Assembly (NCBI GenBank): GCA_017433245.1
Contig: JAFRHO010000009.1
Coordinates: 88,626-152,625 of the forward strand
Origin: Candidatus Saccharimonadota bacterium
GTDB lineage: Bacteria > Patescibacteriota > Saccharimonadia > Saccharimonadales > Saccharimonadaceae
DNA: 64,000 bases
Direction of reading: 5' to 3'
Shown: positions 15,979-24,538 of the stretch, one piece after another
Position numbering within the stretch: the stretch's first letter is position 1
Layout of the letters: each line of letters opens with the position of its first letter
Position numbers and translations under genes: made by a program
Notes under the pieces: model-generated
Database searches by the model: none
What the model saw: the letters and a program-made list of their open reading frames with translations, nothing else
What the model was told of the DNA's origin: nothing

Positions 15979-17250
15979 ATGAGGCATGCGGTAGAGGAAA
16001 TCACGTTGAAAAACGGAGCGAGGGGGCTCCTGATTGATGTACCCGGCGCGAGTGTGATGTCTACTAAAATACAATTTCGGGCAGGGATGCTTTATGCGCG
16101 GAACAAGTATGTATATGAGATTCCGCACGTAGTGGAGCATTTGGCATTTGGAGCAAATGCGAAATTCAAGGACGAGCAGGCATATGAGGCGGAGTTTACG
16201 AAGAATGGTGCATATCATAATGCTTGGACTTCGGATGTGTCGGTGTGCTACGAGACGGAGTGTGCAGATTTTGAGTGGGAAAGGATTATGGAGCTCCAAC
16301 GCGTGTCAATCGTGGAGCCGAGATTCAATGAAGAGGAATTGAAATCTGAGAAAGCAAATATTCGGTCGGAACTGACGGGATATATGAATGATTATTACCG
16401 GTTGTTATGGCCAAGGGTACAACAGGCGGTAGGGGAGGATATTTTGGCTTTACCGGATAGGTTAGAGACAATTCGAAATATTGAATTAAAAGATATTAGG
16501 GAACATTATCGGCGGACACATACGGCGAAGAATATGTTGTTTGTTATTGCAGGGGCTTTGAAGGGGAGGAAGCACCAGATTGTGCAGATGCTGAATAATT
16601 GGGGTCTGCGCGAAGGGGAGCGATTCGATGTGCCGGAAATGCAACTACATACGAGTCCGGCGGTATCGATTCGACGCAAAGATGCCTCGAATATTACGTT
16701 TGGGTTTTCTTTGGTGGTACCGAGACATCTAGAGCCGGCGGAGGTGTTTGCGATGGGATGTTTGAACCATATTTTGAATGGGACGACCAATTCGCGGATA
16801 TTTGGTACGGCGCGCAAGCGTGGGCTAGTGTATGGAATGGGGTCTTCGGTGGCGGCGAATCCGCACAGTTCATATTGGGATTTTGATGGCGAAGTGAATG
16901 TGGAGAATGCAGAAGCATTGTTTGATTTGATACACACCGAAATTGCAAAAGTATTAGAGGGAGATATCGCGGAAGAAGATTTTGAGGCGGCAAAATCTTA
17001 CGCGCTTGGTAGATTTCAGATGGGGGCGCAAACACCGGCGCAAATTGCGGATTATTATGCGGAAGGATACTTTACGAATGGTCGAATTGTGCGTTACGAT
17101 GCAATGCCAGGACTGATTCGTTCAACTAGAAAATCAGATATGATTAAACTAGCGCGAGAGTTTGTGGGTTCAAAGATTAAGGGGTTTGCGGCAGTGTCGT
17201 CGGTAGAGAAGGCCTTGATTACTAATTTAGATGCTCGACTAGATTTTTAA
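15979..17250 (+). CDS. M16-family zinc peptidase
   Basis: 423 residues. The inverted zinc motif HVVEH (HxxEH) lies near residue 51, with a downstream Glu-rich helix (EEELKSEKANIRSEL) supplying the third ligand, then a second M16-like domain (about 200-400). Bacterial homologues process peptides or exported proteins. Only 8 nt separate it from the secA stop, so co-transcription with secA is likely. The 3' end overlaps convergent murD by 29 nt. Confidence 0.85.
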   Translation: MRHAVEEITLKNGARGLLIDVPGASVMSTKIQFRAGMLYARNKYVYEIPHVVEHLAFGANAKFKDEQAYEAEFTKNGAYHNAWTSDVSVCYETECADFEWERIMELQRVSIVEPRFNEEELKSEKANIRSELTGYMNDYYRLLWPRVQQAVGEDILALPDRLETIRNIELKDIREHYRRTHTAKNMLFVIAGALKGRKHQIVQMLNNWGLREGERFDVPEMQLHTSPAVSIRRKDASNITFGFSLVVPRHLEPAEVFAMGCLNHILNGTTNSRIFGTARKRGLVYGMGSSVAANPHSSYWDFDGEVNVENAEALFDLIHTEIAKVLEGDIAEEDFEAAKSYALGRFQMGAQTPAQIADYYAEGYFTNGRIVRYDAMPGLIRSTRKSDMIKLAREFVGSKIKGFAAVSSVEKALITNLDARLDF

Positions 17251-18451
17251 ACTGGGCGCCGCGGTCGTAGACGTTTTCGAACATATCAAAAGAGGCGGCG
17301 GCGGGGGACATAAGGACGATAGCGGAGGAAAGGGATTCGGCAGTTTGCTGGGCGGTCTGAATGGCTTGCTCGAGTGACTTGGCGATAGTAAAGCGATTGT
17401 CTTGGTATTTTTTGGCAAGCGCATGACCGGATTCACCGATTAAGACAATTTGTTTGATGTTGGGGGACTTAAAGATATCGTAGATTTCGGGGAGATCTTG
17501 GTTGTTGGTTTTGTCGCGACCGCCAATAATGACGATAACATTGTCATCCGGGAAGGCGTTAACAGCGACGCGGGTGGAACTGGGATTGGTGGAGAAATTA
17601 TCGTCGTAATATTTGACGCCGCCAAGTTCGCGGATGAATTCGAGGCGGTGAGGAAGACCGTGGAAGTTTTGAAGACCTTTGACGATGCTCGATTGATGTT
17701 TTTTGAGATATTCATCTGGTGATATATTCTTGAAACAGGCTACGGCGGCGATAGCAGCGATAGCATTCTCTTGGTTATGTTTGCCAGGAATAATGACGGC
17801 GGATTTGACATTTTCGGGTATTTCAAAAGGGTATGGGACGAGTGTGGCTTTGGTTTTTTGAGCAATTTTAGTGGTTTCGGGGTTGTTTTGGAAATAGACG
17901 AGGAAATCGTTTGCATTTTGGTATTTAGTGATATGGGATTTGGCCTCTAGATAATCTGCGTAATCTCTGTGGACATTAAGATGGTCTGGCTCAAGTTGGC
18001 CAAGAACGGCGATATGAGGTGATTTTTCGAGGTCCCAGAGCTGAAAGCTAGACATTTCATAGACAACGATAGATTTATCGGTGAGATGATCGAGAATGTC
18101 GAGAGCGGGAGCACCGATGTTGCCGACAAGATAGGTATCTTGATGGTCAGCGTCGAGGAGAGATTTAATGAAAGAGCAAGTAGTACCTTTGCCTTTGGTG
18201 GCGGTGACACCGATGATGGGGCAGGGGCAGTGGTCGAAGAAATATTTGGTGATGGAGGATTCATTTTCTAGATGTAAGGGGGGGACGGAGGGGCTGCGAA
18301 AAACGTAGTCATAAGATGAGAAATCCTTCTTTTTGATTTCATCATAAGTAAAATTCTCAAAAATATCACATTCAGCGTCGCTAAAATGTGCTTTAAAATA
18401 GTTTTCGGTAGATTTGCCTTCTTTGCCGTAACCTAATAATGCGATTTTCAT
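17222..18451 (-). CDS. murD: UDP-N-acetylmuramoyl-L-alanine--D-glutamate ligase
   Basis: Adds D-Glu to UDP-MurNAc-L-Ala in peptidoglycan precursor synthesis. 409 residues, a little short. Seen: N-terminal Rossmann start LLGYGKEGKST, ATP-binding GVTATKGKGTT, EMSSFQLWDL, HLNVHRD..YLEAKSHI with the carbamylated-Lys region, and the C-terminal GLPHRLEFI...YYDDNFSTNP...IIGGRDK. The ATG overlaps the dus stop (ATGA), making a dus-murD operon. Confidence 0.95.
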   Translation of the reverse strand: MKIALLGYGKEGKSTENYFKAHFSDAECDIFENFTYDEIKKKDFSSYDYVFRSPSVPPLHLENESSITKYFFDHCPCPIIGVTATKGKGTTCSFIKSLLDADHQDTYLVGNIGAPALDILDHLTDKSIVVYEMSSFQLWDLEKSPHIAVLGQLEPDHLNVHRDYADYLEAKSHITKYQNANDFLVYFQNNPETTKIAQKTKATLVPYPFEIPENVKSAVIIPGKHNQENAIAAIAAVACFKNISPDEYLKKHQSSIVKGLQNFHGLPHRLEFIRELGGVKYYDDNFSTNPSSTRVAVNAFPDDNVIVIIGGRDKTNNQDLPEIYDIFKSPNIKQIVLIGESGHALAKKYQDNRFTIAKSLEQAIQTAQQTAESLSSAIVLMSPAAASFDMFENVYDRGAQFKNLVEHLN

Positions 18452-19446
18452 GATTCTATTATATCACGTGCCTGTTTTATGGAATGAGTCTCCATGAGCT
18501 TGGCGCGAAGCTCTTTCGCACCAGGGAAGTTGTTGATGTAAATTTTGAAAAAATGCTTTAGAGGCTCGTACGATGAGCGCATTAACCGAAGTTTTTCGGA
18601 CACGGGGTCGTGTCGTGACTCTGACAGATTCCTCAGAGCTTGGCTAATGCGCTCATCGTATAAGGCTAGATGTATTTTTAAAAGCTCCATTAGTTCTTCT
18701 TGGGTGGGGGTGTGATTGGTGAAGCAATAAGGGTTAGCGAAGACGCCGCGACCGATCATGAAGCCGTCGATTCCGGGGTACTTGACATGGAGCTCAAGGG
18801 CGTGAGCGCGGTCTCTGATGTCGCCGTTGATGATAAGTTTGGTTTTAGGAGATATTGAAATGCGGAGTTTGGCTATCTCAGGGATAAGTTCGTAATGGGC
18901 GGGGACTTTGCTCATCTCTTTCTTGGTGCGGAGATGGACCGTAAGGGCGGCGGGATGTTGTTCTAACAGGGTGGTGAGCCAAGTGCGGTATTCGTTGGTA
19001 TCAGACCAGCCGAGGCGGGTTTTGATCGAAACAGGGAGATTAGTGGATTTTACAGCGTTCTCAAAGCATTCGATGGCGAGATCTGGAGTCTTAATCATAG
19101 CAGCGCCGCCACCGGCTTTGTTGACGTGTTTGTCGGGGCATCCGAAGTTTAAGTCGATACCGGAGAACCCCAGCGATTCTAGAGCTTTGGCGCATTTTGC
19201 AAAGTGTTCAGGGTTTTTGCCCCAGATTTGTGCAATAATTGGGGCATCGGTGGATGCAATCTCGAAGCGTTCTAAGGCATTGGCGCGACCTTTGTCGGAG
19301 GCGTAAGAGGAGACATTGGTAAATTCCGTGAAAAATAAATCTGGTCGGCCGGCGTGGGCGATAACTTGACGAAATATGATGTCCGTGACGCCTTCCATAG
19401 GGGCCAGAATCAAGAATGGTTGCGGTAATTCTTGCCAAATATTCAT
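18448..19446 (-). CDS. dus: tRNA-dihydrouridine synthase
   Basis: FMN-dependent reduction of uridine in tRNA D-loops. 332 residues from the second ATG. Seen: LAPMEGVTD, LNFGCPDKHVNKAGGGAAM with the catalytic Cys, KTRLGW, NGDI and GFMIGRGVFANP. TATAAT (19453-19458) directly abuts the first in-frame ATG and ends 6 nt before the second, so the second is the likely leaderless start. Odd: the C-terminal region contains about 25-30 extra residues encoded by a cloverleaf-like palindrome (18569-18660). Confidence 0.93.
   Translation of the reverse strand: MNIWQELPQPFLILAPMEGVTDIIFRQVIAHAGRPDLFFTEFTNVSSYASDKGRANALERFEIASTDAPIIAQIWGKNPEHFAKCAKALESLGFSGIDLNFGCPDKHVNKAGGGAAMIKTPDLAIECFENAVKSTNLPVSIKTRLGWSDTNEYRTWLTTLLEQHPAALTVHLRTKKEMSKVPAHYELIPEIAKLRISISPKTKLIINGDIRDRAHALELHVKYPGIDGFMIGRGVFANPYCFTNHTPTQEELMELLKIHLALYDERISQALRNLSESRHDPVSEKLRLMRSSYEPLKHFFKIYINNFPGAKELRAKLMETHSIKQARDIIES
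18569..18660. repeat. palindromic element embedded in-frame in dus
   Basis: Outer arms 18569-18584 and 18645-18660 are perfect 16-bp inverted repeats (TACGATGAGCGCATTA). Between them lie an ACACG / CGTGT hairpin (18600-18613) and a CTCTGA / TCAGAG hairpin (18619-18638). The segment codes for a charged stretch (DERISQALRN...RLMRSS) not expected at this point of Dus proteins. Resembles in concept the Rickettsia palindromic elements that insert in frame into genes. Confidence 0.6.
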
Positions 19447-19523
19447 TTGCATATTATAACATAATTATCCTGATATACCAAGATAAAAATTGAGTTAAAT
19501 AGAGGACGAAGAGGTTTCTGTAG

Positions 19524-19552
19524 TTGACTGTTTGCTATATTTATGATATAAT
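19524..19552 (+). promoter_or_regulatory. promoter of the metzincin-like gene
   Basis: TTGACT and TATAAT with a 17-nt spacer; 16 nt around the -10 are identical to the promoter at 4812-4840. Confidence 0.8.
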
Positions 19553-19594
19553 GTAGGTAACTATTGTTGTACCTTAAAAAGGAGGGGAAGTAAG

Positions 19595-20245
19595 ATGTTG
19601 CCAGTTTATGTAATGTATGATTCGGGTGTAGATCTCTTTGAAAGAGATTGCATTACAGATGCCCTACAGGAGTTTGTGGAGACGTTTCCGCAGAGAAAGG
19701 TGGTGATTTATGGAACGAGAGCTTGGTCTACCGGAGACTATTCGAGCGCTGATTGGTACGTTCGAAATGCCAAAAGGGTGATTAGGAAGGGATGGGACTG
19801 GGTGCAATATGATGCCCAGAGCCTTCTGGAACTAATGATGAAGGAACCTTGGCAAAAGGCAAATCCTCACATTGATGTGCTGTTTACATCACATGATTTG
19901 ACCGGTACGTCTAGGGGTACAGTATTGAACTTTTGTTTCGGTATGACTCTAGGCAGATTTACCGTGCAGAGCGTGTTCCGCTTCAGGGATTTACCGGCTA
20001 CCGATCGGAGGTTGGCAATAAAAGCCGTGGTTTGGCACGAGTTGGGGCATGTGTTTGGATGCGCAGCAAACCCGCATCGTAGTAATACGGAGTATAAGCT
20101 GGGCAGACATTGTACCAATCCTGGCTGTATCATGCGGCAAGGCGTGAACCTTAACGAATGGGTTCGACATGCCAGGGATGCTTATCGGTTGGGCAGGATT
20201 TACTGTCCGCAGTGTAGGGAAGACCTGCTGAGATCTCGCGACTAA
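19595..20245 (+). CDS. archaemetzincin-like zinc metalloprotease
   Basis: 216 residues, no signal peptide. The zinc motif WHELGHVFG (HExxHxxG, about residues 147-155) is followed by HCTNPGCIM and a final CPQC, the same string of features as archaemetzincins (HExxHxxG..HC-x4-C-x-M..CxxC). Two differences: about 16 residues are inserted between the HExxH block and the HC element, and the M-to-CxxC spacing is longer. Likely cytoplasmic peptidase with one catalytic and one structural zinc. AAGGAGGGGAAGTAAG provides a very strong ribosome-binding site. Own promoter and terminator. Confidence 0.75.
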   Translation: MLPVYVMYDSGVDLFERDCITDALQEFVETFPQRKVVIYGTRAWSTGDYSSADWYVRNAKRVIRKGWDWVQYDAQSLLELMMKEPWQKANPHIDVLFTSHDLTGTSRGTVLNFCFGMTLGRFTVQSVFRFRDLPATDRRLAIKAVVWHELGHVFGCAANPHRSNTEYKLGRHCTNPGCIMRQGVNLNEWVRHARDAYRLGRIYCPQCREDLLRSRD

Positions 20246-20267
20246 GGGTCGACCTGGCATCTTACTA

Positions 20268-20295
20268 AAGGCCAGCTTTAATGCTGGCCTTTTTC
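20268..20295 (+). terminator. intrinsic terminator
   Basis: AAGGCCAGC / GCTGGCCTT with a T run; ends the metzincin-like transcript. Confidence 0.9.
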
Positions 20296-20299
20296 ATGC

Positions 20300-20447
20300 T
20301 ATAATAAAAGTACTCGTGCTATACTTCGGTCACTGGCAACGAGAAAAGTTTAAAGCTGCGTGGTATCGTCATTTATGCCCGTAGCCAGGAGCCAATAAAT
20401 CGGGCTCACATAAATGACTCTAATAAATTTAATTTAAAGGAGTCTTT
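20300..20447 (+). promoter_or_regulatory. -10 box and structured leader of the 20448 gene
   Basis: TATAAT at 20300-20305, then about 130 nt of leader with two hairpins: CTCGT / ACGAG near 20314-20344 and a strong GTCATTTATG / CATAAATGAC stem near 20370-20417. An AAAGGAG box precedes the ATG. Possibly a cis-regulatory RNA. Confidence 0.5.
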
Positions 20448-20699
20448 ATGAAAAACTTTAACAATAATAAAAACGAGCAGGTCGAAGTAATGGCCCTCTT
20501 CGGTTACGAAATGACCCCCTGCCAACCGTTGACATTTCGGCGGCGTGGGGAGACCGAAACCGAAGTAACGGAACTTCTCCGGACGCAAATTCGTTTTGCG
20601 GGCGGGGTGGCCTTACATATATTCGATGTGCTAGTTGGTCGGGAACAAGTACGACTTGAATTCAATTCAAGAGATTTGTCCTGGCATATCACACAATAA
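20448..20699 (+). CDS. hypothetical small protein
   Basis: 83 residues of unknown function, Asn/Lys-rich at the start, then a mixed alpha/beta-looking sequence with an Arg-rich patch (TFRRRGE). No membrane helix. Good Shine-Dalgarno (AAAGGAG), long structured leader and strong terminator support it as a real single-gene unit. Confidence 0.65.
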   Translation: MKNFNNNKNEQVEVMALFGYEMTPCQPLTFRRRGETETEVTELLRTQIRFAGGVALHIFDVLVGREQVRLEFNSRDLSWHITQ

Positions 20700-20701
20700 A
20701 A

Positions 20702-20727
20702 ATTAGCCCGCAAGGGCTAGTTTTTTT
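20702..20727 (+). terminator. intrinsic terminator
   Basis: TAGCCC / GGGCTA hairpin followed by seven T residues. Confidence 0.85.
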
Positions 20728-20767
20728 GTGTTTTATAGAGTCGGCGGGACGTGATATAATGAGAAAT

Positions 20768-21838
20768 ATGCAGGATTTACAGAAAAGATTAGATGCACTT
20801 GAGGGGGAATTCTTGAAGGTCTATGAGAAATTAGAAATTGCCAATAAATTGGAGCAGGTAGCGAAGCTAGAAAAAGAGGTGGCTGAGCCGGATATTTGGA
20901 GGAATGTAGAGGAGGCAACGGCCAAAAATCAGGAACTGGCAAAATTACAGGACGAAACTGGAACTTGGGAGCTGCTAAAAACCCAGATTAGTGATTTGAA
21001 AGAATTGATGGAAATGTCGGACGAGAGTCTGAAAGATGAATTTGCAGAGCAGATTACGGCGATGGAAGGTCAGTTTGCTAAGCTGAAGAAAGCATTGAGA
21101 TTTACTGGACCTTATGATGCGCATGATGCGATTGTACGGATTACTTCTGGAGCAGGTGGGACGGAAGCGATGGATTGGGCGGGGATGTTGGAGCGGATGT
21201 ATCTGAGGTTTTTTGAACGAAAAGGTTGGAAAGTCGTTTGTTTGGAGCGGGTTGTCGGTGAAGAAGCGGGGATTAAAACGGCAGTATATGAGGTGAGTGG
21301 GCCAAATGCCTTTGGGTGGCTGAAATCGGAGCATGGAGTGCATCGGTTGGTACGACTTTCACCATTTAATGCAAATAACTTACGTCAAACTTCGTTTGCG
21401 CTTGTAGAAGTACTACCGGTAATTAAGGCTGATACGGAGGTGGAGATTGATGATAAGGATTTGCGGATAGATGTGTACCACTCTGGTGGGCATGGTGGAC
21501 AAGGGGTAAATACGACGGATTCGGCGGTGAGAATTACGCATTTGCCAACCAATACGGTGGTGGCTATTCAGAATGAGCGGAGCCAGCACCAGAATAAAGA
21601 GAAGGCGATGGAGATTTTGAGAGGTAAATTGGCGCAAATGCAGATGGAACAGCATGCGGAAACAATTGGCGAATTGCGTGCAGGAGAATCGGCTGGTTGG
21701 GGACAACAGATACGGAATTACGTATTGCAACCTTATAAATTGGTGAAGGATACGCGAACGGGGTATGAAGAGACGGATCCAGAGGCAGTCTTAAATGGCG
21801 AGATAGTTGGTTTTATAGAGGCCTTTTTGGAGAAATAA
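20768..21838 (+). CDS. prfB: peptide chain release factor 2
   Basis: 356 residues from ATG 20768, leaderless behind TATAAT (20755-20760). Contains the SPF recognition motif typical of RF2 (UAA/UGA) and the catalytic GGQ in SGGHGGQGVN. The gene is one uninterrupted frame, so it lacks the programmed +1 frameshift found in many bacterial prfB genes. Its presence indicates UGA is a stop here, in line with several genes ending in TGA. Confidence 0.95.
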   Translation: MQDLQKRLDALEGEFLKVYEKLEIANKLEQVAKLEKEVAEPDIWRNVEEATAKNQELAKLQDETGTWELLKTQISDLKELMEMSDESLKDEFAEQITAMEGQFAKLKKALRFTGPYDAHDAIVRITSGAGGTEAMDWAGMLERMYLRFFERKGWKVVCLERVVGEEAGIKTAVYEVSGPNAFGWLKSEHGVHRLVRLSPFNANNLRQTSFALVEVLPVIKADTEVEIDDKDLRIDVYHSGGHGGQGVNTTDSAVRITHLPTNTVVAIQNERSQHQNKEKAMEILRGKLAQMQMEQHAETIGELRAGESAGWGQQIRNYVLQPYKLVKDTRTGYEETDPEAVLNGEIVGFIEAFLEK

Positions 21839-21861
21839 CAGAGGTATGATTGAACAAGGCC

Positions 21862-21890
21862 TTGATTTTTGGGGTGTTTTGTGATATAAT
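21862..21890 (+). promoter_or_regulatory. promoter of the 21942 gene
   Basis: TTGATT and TATAAT with a 17-nt spacer. Confidence 0.7.
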
Positions 21891-21941
21891 TAAGGGATTG
21901 TTGCACCTTAATAATATGTCATGAAGAAAAGGGGGAAAGTG

Positions 21942-22658
21942 ATGAAAAAAACGAAAAAGAATCATCGACGGGCAGGAACAGTTTACTTGAGGGTTGCGAA
22001 AAAGTGTTTAGATCGAGAGTGTCCTGCTATGCCCACATCGACAAAAGAGTCGATTCTGAGTCGTGGTGATTTACACGAGATTGAGAAATATGTCAAAGTC
22101 GCCCGAATAATCAGTGTGGCAGTGCACGAGTTCAAGCGCATAATACGCGGCTACGAGTTAAACGTACCACCGACGGTGTTCTGGAACATGCTCTATGCAG
22201 AGGATCCAGGAGCGGCATTGGCTGATTTCGTAACACAGCTGAAACGCAAGCAGTTCTTAAAAGAACAAAAAGCAAAAATTACTTTTTGGATGCTGAAGGT
22301 GATTCATGATGAGTGGATGGAAGTGCATCAAGACGATTTCTTTGATATCAAAAAGATTCGGCAAAGATGTGTTTTTATGCCGTTCGAGCTGATTGGCTTT
22401 GAGAGAGTTATGTTTTATATGATTTATATTGAGGATATGTTGCGTGTTCTGGACTGGGATGTTGACAGAAATTCTTTGAAGAGTTATTACTATCAGAGAC
22501 AGCGAGATTTTGAGGAACGGAACAATTTGAGTGTCCGGTGGTATGGAAATGATGCACTGGTTAATTACCTGATGCAAGCGGAATATCCGGTACCGGGTAA
22601 AATCGCAAGAGTTCTGCGTAGCGATCGAAGTGTGGCTATGCGGATGGCGTATTCATGA
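21942..22658 (+). CDS. hypothetical basic protein
   Basis: 238 residues from ATG 21942, which has GGGGGAAAG just upstream; an ATG at 21921 is less well placed. Very basic N-terminus (KKTKKNHRR), then a mostly helical, aromatic-rich sequence with several Cys and no membrane segment. No family recognised; an RNA- or DNA-binding role is possible from charge alone. Stand-alone transcription unit with a strong terminator, lying directly before the ribosomal protein cluster. Confidence 0.65.
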   Translation: MKKTKKNHRRAGTVYLRVAKKCLDRECPAMPTSTKESILSRGDLHEIEKYVKVARIISVAVHEFKRIIRGYELNVPPTVFWNMLYAEDPGAALADFVTQLKRKQFLKEQKAKITFWMLKVIHDEWMEVHQDDFFDIKKIRQRCVFMPFELIGFERVMFYMIYIEDMLRVLDWDVDRNSLKSYYYQRQRDFEERNNLSVRWYGNDALVNYLMQAEYPVPGKIARVLRSDRSVAMRMAYS

Positions 22659-22667
22659 CGTAATAAG

Positions 22668-22695
22668 CCGAGGTCGCAATATGACCTCGGTTTTT
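22668..22695 (+). terminator. intrinsic terminator
   Basis: CCGAGGTC / GACCTCGG hairpin with a T5 tail. Confidence 0.9.
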
Positions 22696-22721
22696 CATTG
22701 ACAAAAAAGAGGTAAAAACCC

Positions 22722-22750
22722 TTGGCAAAATGGAAAAAGTGTGATAAAAT
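22722..22750 (+). promoter_or_regulatory. promoter of the ribosomal protein operon
   Basis: TTGGCA and TAAAAT (extended TGTGATAAAAT) with a 17-nt spacer. About 180 nt of structured leader follow before rplC. Confidence 0.75.
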
Positions 22751-22760
22751 GTAAGTATTA

Positions 22761-22810
22761 ACTAGACATAAGGTCAGGTCCCGTTAGGGAAACCAGCCTC
22801 AAAGTCTAGT
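22761..22810 (+). ncRNA. SRP-RNA-like hairpin in the rplC leader
   Basis: A 7-bp closing stem (ACTAGAC / GTCTAGT) encloses AGGTCAGGTCC, an apical CCCGTTAGGG hairpin and GGAAACCAGCC. This closely follows domain IV of bacterial signal recognition particle RNA (AGGUCAGGUCC...GGAAGCAGCC), except for a GUUA loop and AACC instead of AAGC. It could be a minimal ffs gene or a regulatory mimic in the leader. No strong terminator follows, only TTTTAG. Confidence 0.35.
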
Positions 22811-22928
22811 TTTAGTAGTGTATTTTACCTGGTGTACAGAGGCAAAATGCTAAAAAGCGCCTATAGGGCGCGTGGAGTGCCAGTGGGGGGTTACTGGAGT
22901 ATTAAATAAAATAAAGGAAAGGAATAGG
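22811..22928 (+). promoter_or_regulatory. structured leader of rplC
   Basis: Contains hairpins GCGCC / GGCGC (22857-22871) and CCAGT / ACTGG (22880-22897) and an AAAGGAAAGGAA region before the ATG. Probably the site of operon autoregulation. Confidence 0.4.
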
Positions 22929-23549
22929 ATGCAAGTCATTCTCGGCACCAAAATTGGTATGACCCAGATTATCGGTGAAGATGGTGTAGTTACTCCCGTA
23001 ACTATCCTTCAAGCCGGTCCGTGCACAGTGACTCAGATAAAGACTGTCGAATCGGATGGTTATAATGCTGTGCAAGTGGGCTACGGTCAGGGTAAGAATC
23101 TGAGCAAGTCGGTTTCCGGCCACCTAAAAAAGGCTGGAGAAAATATAAATCCTAAGGTCCTGAAGGAATTTCGCGTTGAAGAGATTCCGGAAGATATGAA
23201 GCTGGGCGCAAGTCTCACGGTCGAAAGTTTCAAATTAGGTGATAAGGTGGCAGTTACTGGTACTAGCAAAGGTAAAGGTTACGCTGGTACGGTGAAGCGC
23301 CACAATTTTAATGAATCACGCAATACGCACGGTTTTAAGGGCGATATTCGTAAAGTCGGTTCCATCGGTTCGATGTACCCACAAAAAGTCTGGAAAGGTA
23401 AGAAAATGCCGGGTCGGATGGGTCACGATCAGGTTACCGTCAAGAATTTGACCGTCGCTTATATCGATGCAGAAAAGAACTTGCTTGGTCTTAAGGGCGC
23501 AGTGCCTGGTCCAAATAAAGGGATCGTAAGCGTGGAGGGAAAGGAGTAA
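22929..23549 (+). CDS. rplC: 50S ribosomal protein L3
   Basis: 206 residues from the internal ATG, giving the canonical QVILGTKIGMTQ start; the longer frame is leader. Conserved core VTGTSKGKGYAGTVKRHNF and the GRMGHDQVTVKNL loop are present. Binds 23S rRNA near the peptidyl transferase centre. First gene of the cluster: rpsJ (S10), usually upstream, is absent here. Confidence 0.97.
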   Translation: MQVILGTKIGMTQIIGEDGVVTPVTILQAGPCTVTQIKTVESDGYNAVQVGYGQGKNLSKSVSGHLKKAGENINPKVLKEFRVEEIPEDMKLGASLTVESFKLGDKVAVTGTSKGKGYAGTVKRHNFNESRNTHGFKGDIRKVGSIGSMYPQKVWKGKKMPGRMGHDQVTVKNLTVAYIDAEKNLLGLKGAVPGPNKGIVSVEGKE

Positions 23550-23550
23550 T

Positions 23551-24150
23551 ATGGCTACTTTGAATAAAGATGTATTTGGACTCAATGTAGAGAACCACGA
23601 ACTCGTAAAACTCTGTTACGATGCGTATCTTGCTAACTCTCGTTCTTCACACGCGAAGACTTTGAAGCGTGGCGAAGTGCGTGGCGGTGGTAAGAAGCCC
23701 TGGAGGCAAAAAGGGACTGGTAGAGCCAGATTTGGTTCGACTCGTAACCCGATTTGGCGTCATGGTGGTGTGGCATTTGGTCGCACCGGCAATGAGAACT
23801 TTACTAAGAAGATTTCGAAAGCGTCGAAATTACTCGCTGTACGCCAAGCTTTGTCGATGAAGAATGCCGATAAGGCAGTGTTAGTACTACCGGCTGACGT
23901 AAAATTAACTGGTAAGACTAAGGATGCGGCAAAGGTTTTGAAAGATATGAAGCTTGAGGGTAAGAACGTGCTTGCGGTAGCAGCAGAGAAGACTCCTGAA
24001 GTGCTTCGTTCGACTAATAATTTGCCAAATGTAAAATTGGTACGCGCTACTTATCTTAATGTATTCGATATCATAAATGCAGATGCAGTGGTATTTTCAG
24101 AGGCTGCTCTTAAAGCAACTGAAAAATGGTTAATGGGAGAGGAGAAGTAA
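23551..24150 (+). CDS. rplD: 50S ribosomal protein L4
   Basis: 199 residues; the conserved loop KRGEVRGGGKKPWRQKGTGRAR and GRTGNENF are present. Starts 1 nt after rplC. In other bacteria L4 represses its own operon, a possible partner for the structured leader here. Confidence 0.96.
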   Translation: MATLNKDVFGLNVENHELVKLCYDAYLANSRSSHAKTLKRGEVRGGGKKPWRQKGTGRARFGSTRNPIWRHGGVAFGRTGNENFTKKISKASKLLAVRQALSMKNADKAVLVLPADVKLTGKTKDAAKVLKDMKLEGKNVLAVAAEKTPEVLRSTNNLPNVKLVRATYLNVFDIINADAVVFSEAALKATEKWLMGEEK

Positions 24151-24151
24151 G

Positions 24152-24538
24152 ATGGCAGAAACGACTAATAAGGTGAATTTGCAACTTCATCTCTTGGAAC
24201 CAAGAGCTACTGAGAAGAGTTATCTTGAACAGACCAATCGGATTTATGTTTTTCCGGTGAAGAAATCGATGAGTAAACAAGAAATCGCGAAGATGGTCGA
24301 GAAAGAATTTAATGTGACCGTGACGGATGTAAGAACTTTGATTCGTAATGGTAAGAAGACTAAGTTTAGTAAAGGCAAGCACGCTTATCCTGGTATTACA
24401 CATCGCCAAGACAAGAAGTTTGCTTATGTAAGATTAAAGCAGGGTGATTCAATCAAGGTGTTTGATGAGCCTGAAAGTGAAACCAGCGCAAAGGAAGCCA
24501 AGAAGGCGGACAAGAATGCAGGGAAGGAGAATAAATAA
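24152..24538 (+). CDS. rplW: 50S ribosomal protein L23
   Basis: 128 residues. Core L23 fold (EPRATEKSY, YVFPVKKSMSKQEI, VRTLIRNGKKTKF) followed by a Lys/Ala/Glu-rich tail of about 25 residues not found in typical L23. Sits at the exit tunnel, where SRP and trigger factor dock. Its stop overlaps the rplB ATG. Confidence 0.95.
   Translation: MAETTNKVNLQLHLLEPRATEKSYLEQTNRIYVFPVKKSMSKQEIAKMVEKEFNVTVTDVRTLIRNGKKTKFSKGKHAYPGITHRQDKKFAYVRLKQGDSIKVFDEPESETSAKEAKKADKNAGKENK

Noticed and set aside
20768..21838. Possible programmed frameshift in prfB
   Set aside because: The gene is one continuous frame from a leaderless start; no internal TGA is present.
18448..22658. UGA recoding as in Gracilibacteria/SR1
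   Set aside because: dus, the MFS gene and the genes at 21942 and 42196 end in TGA at expected places, and RF2 is present.
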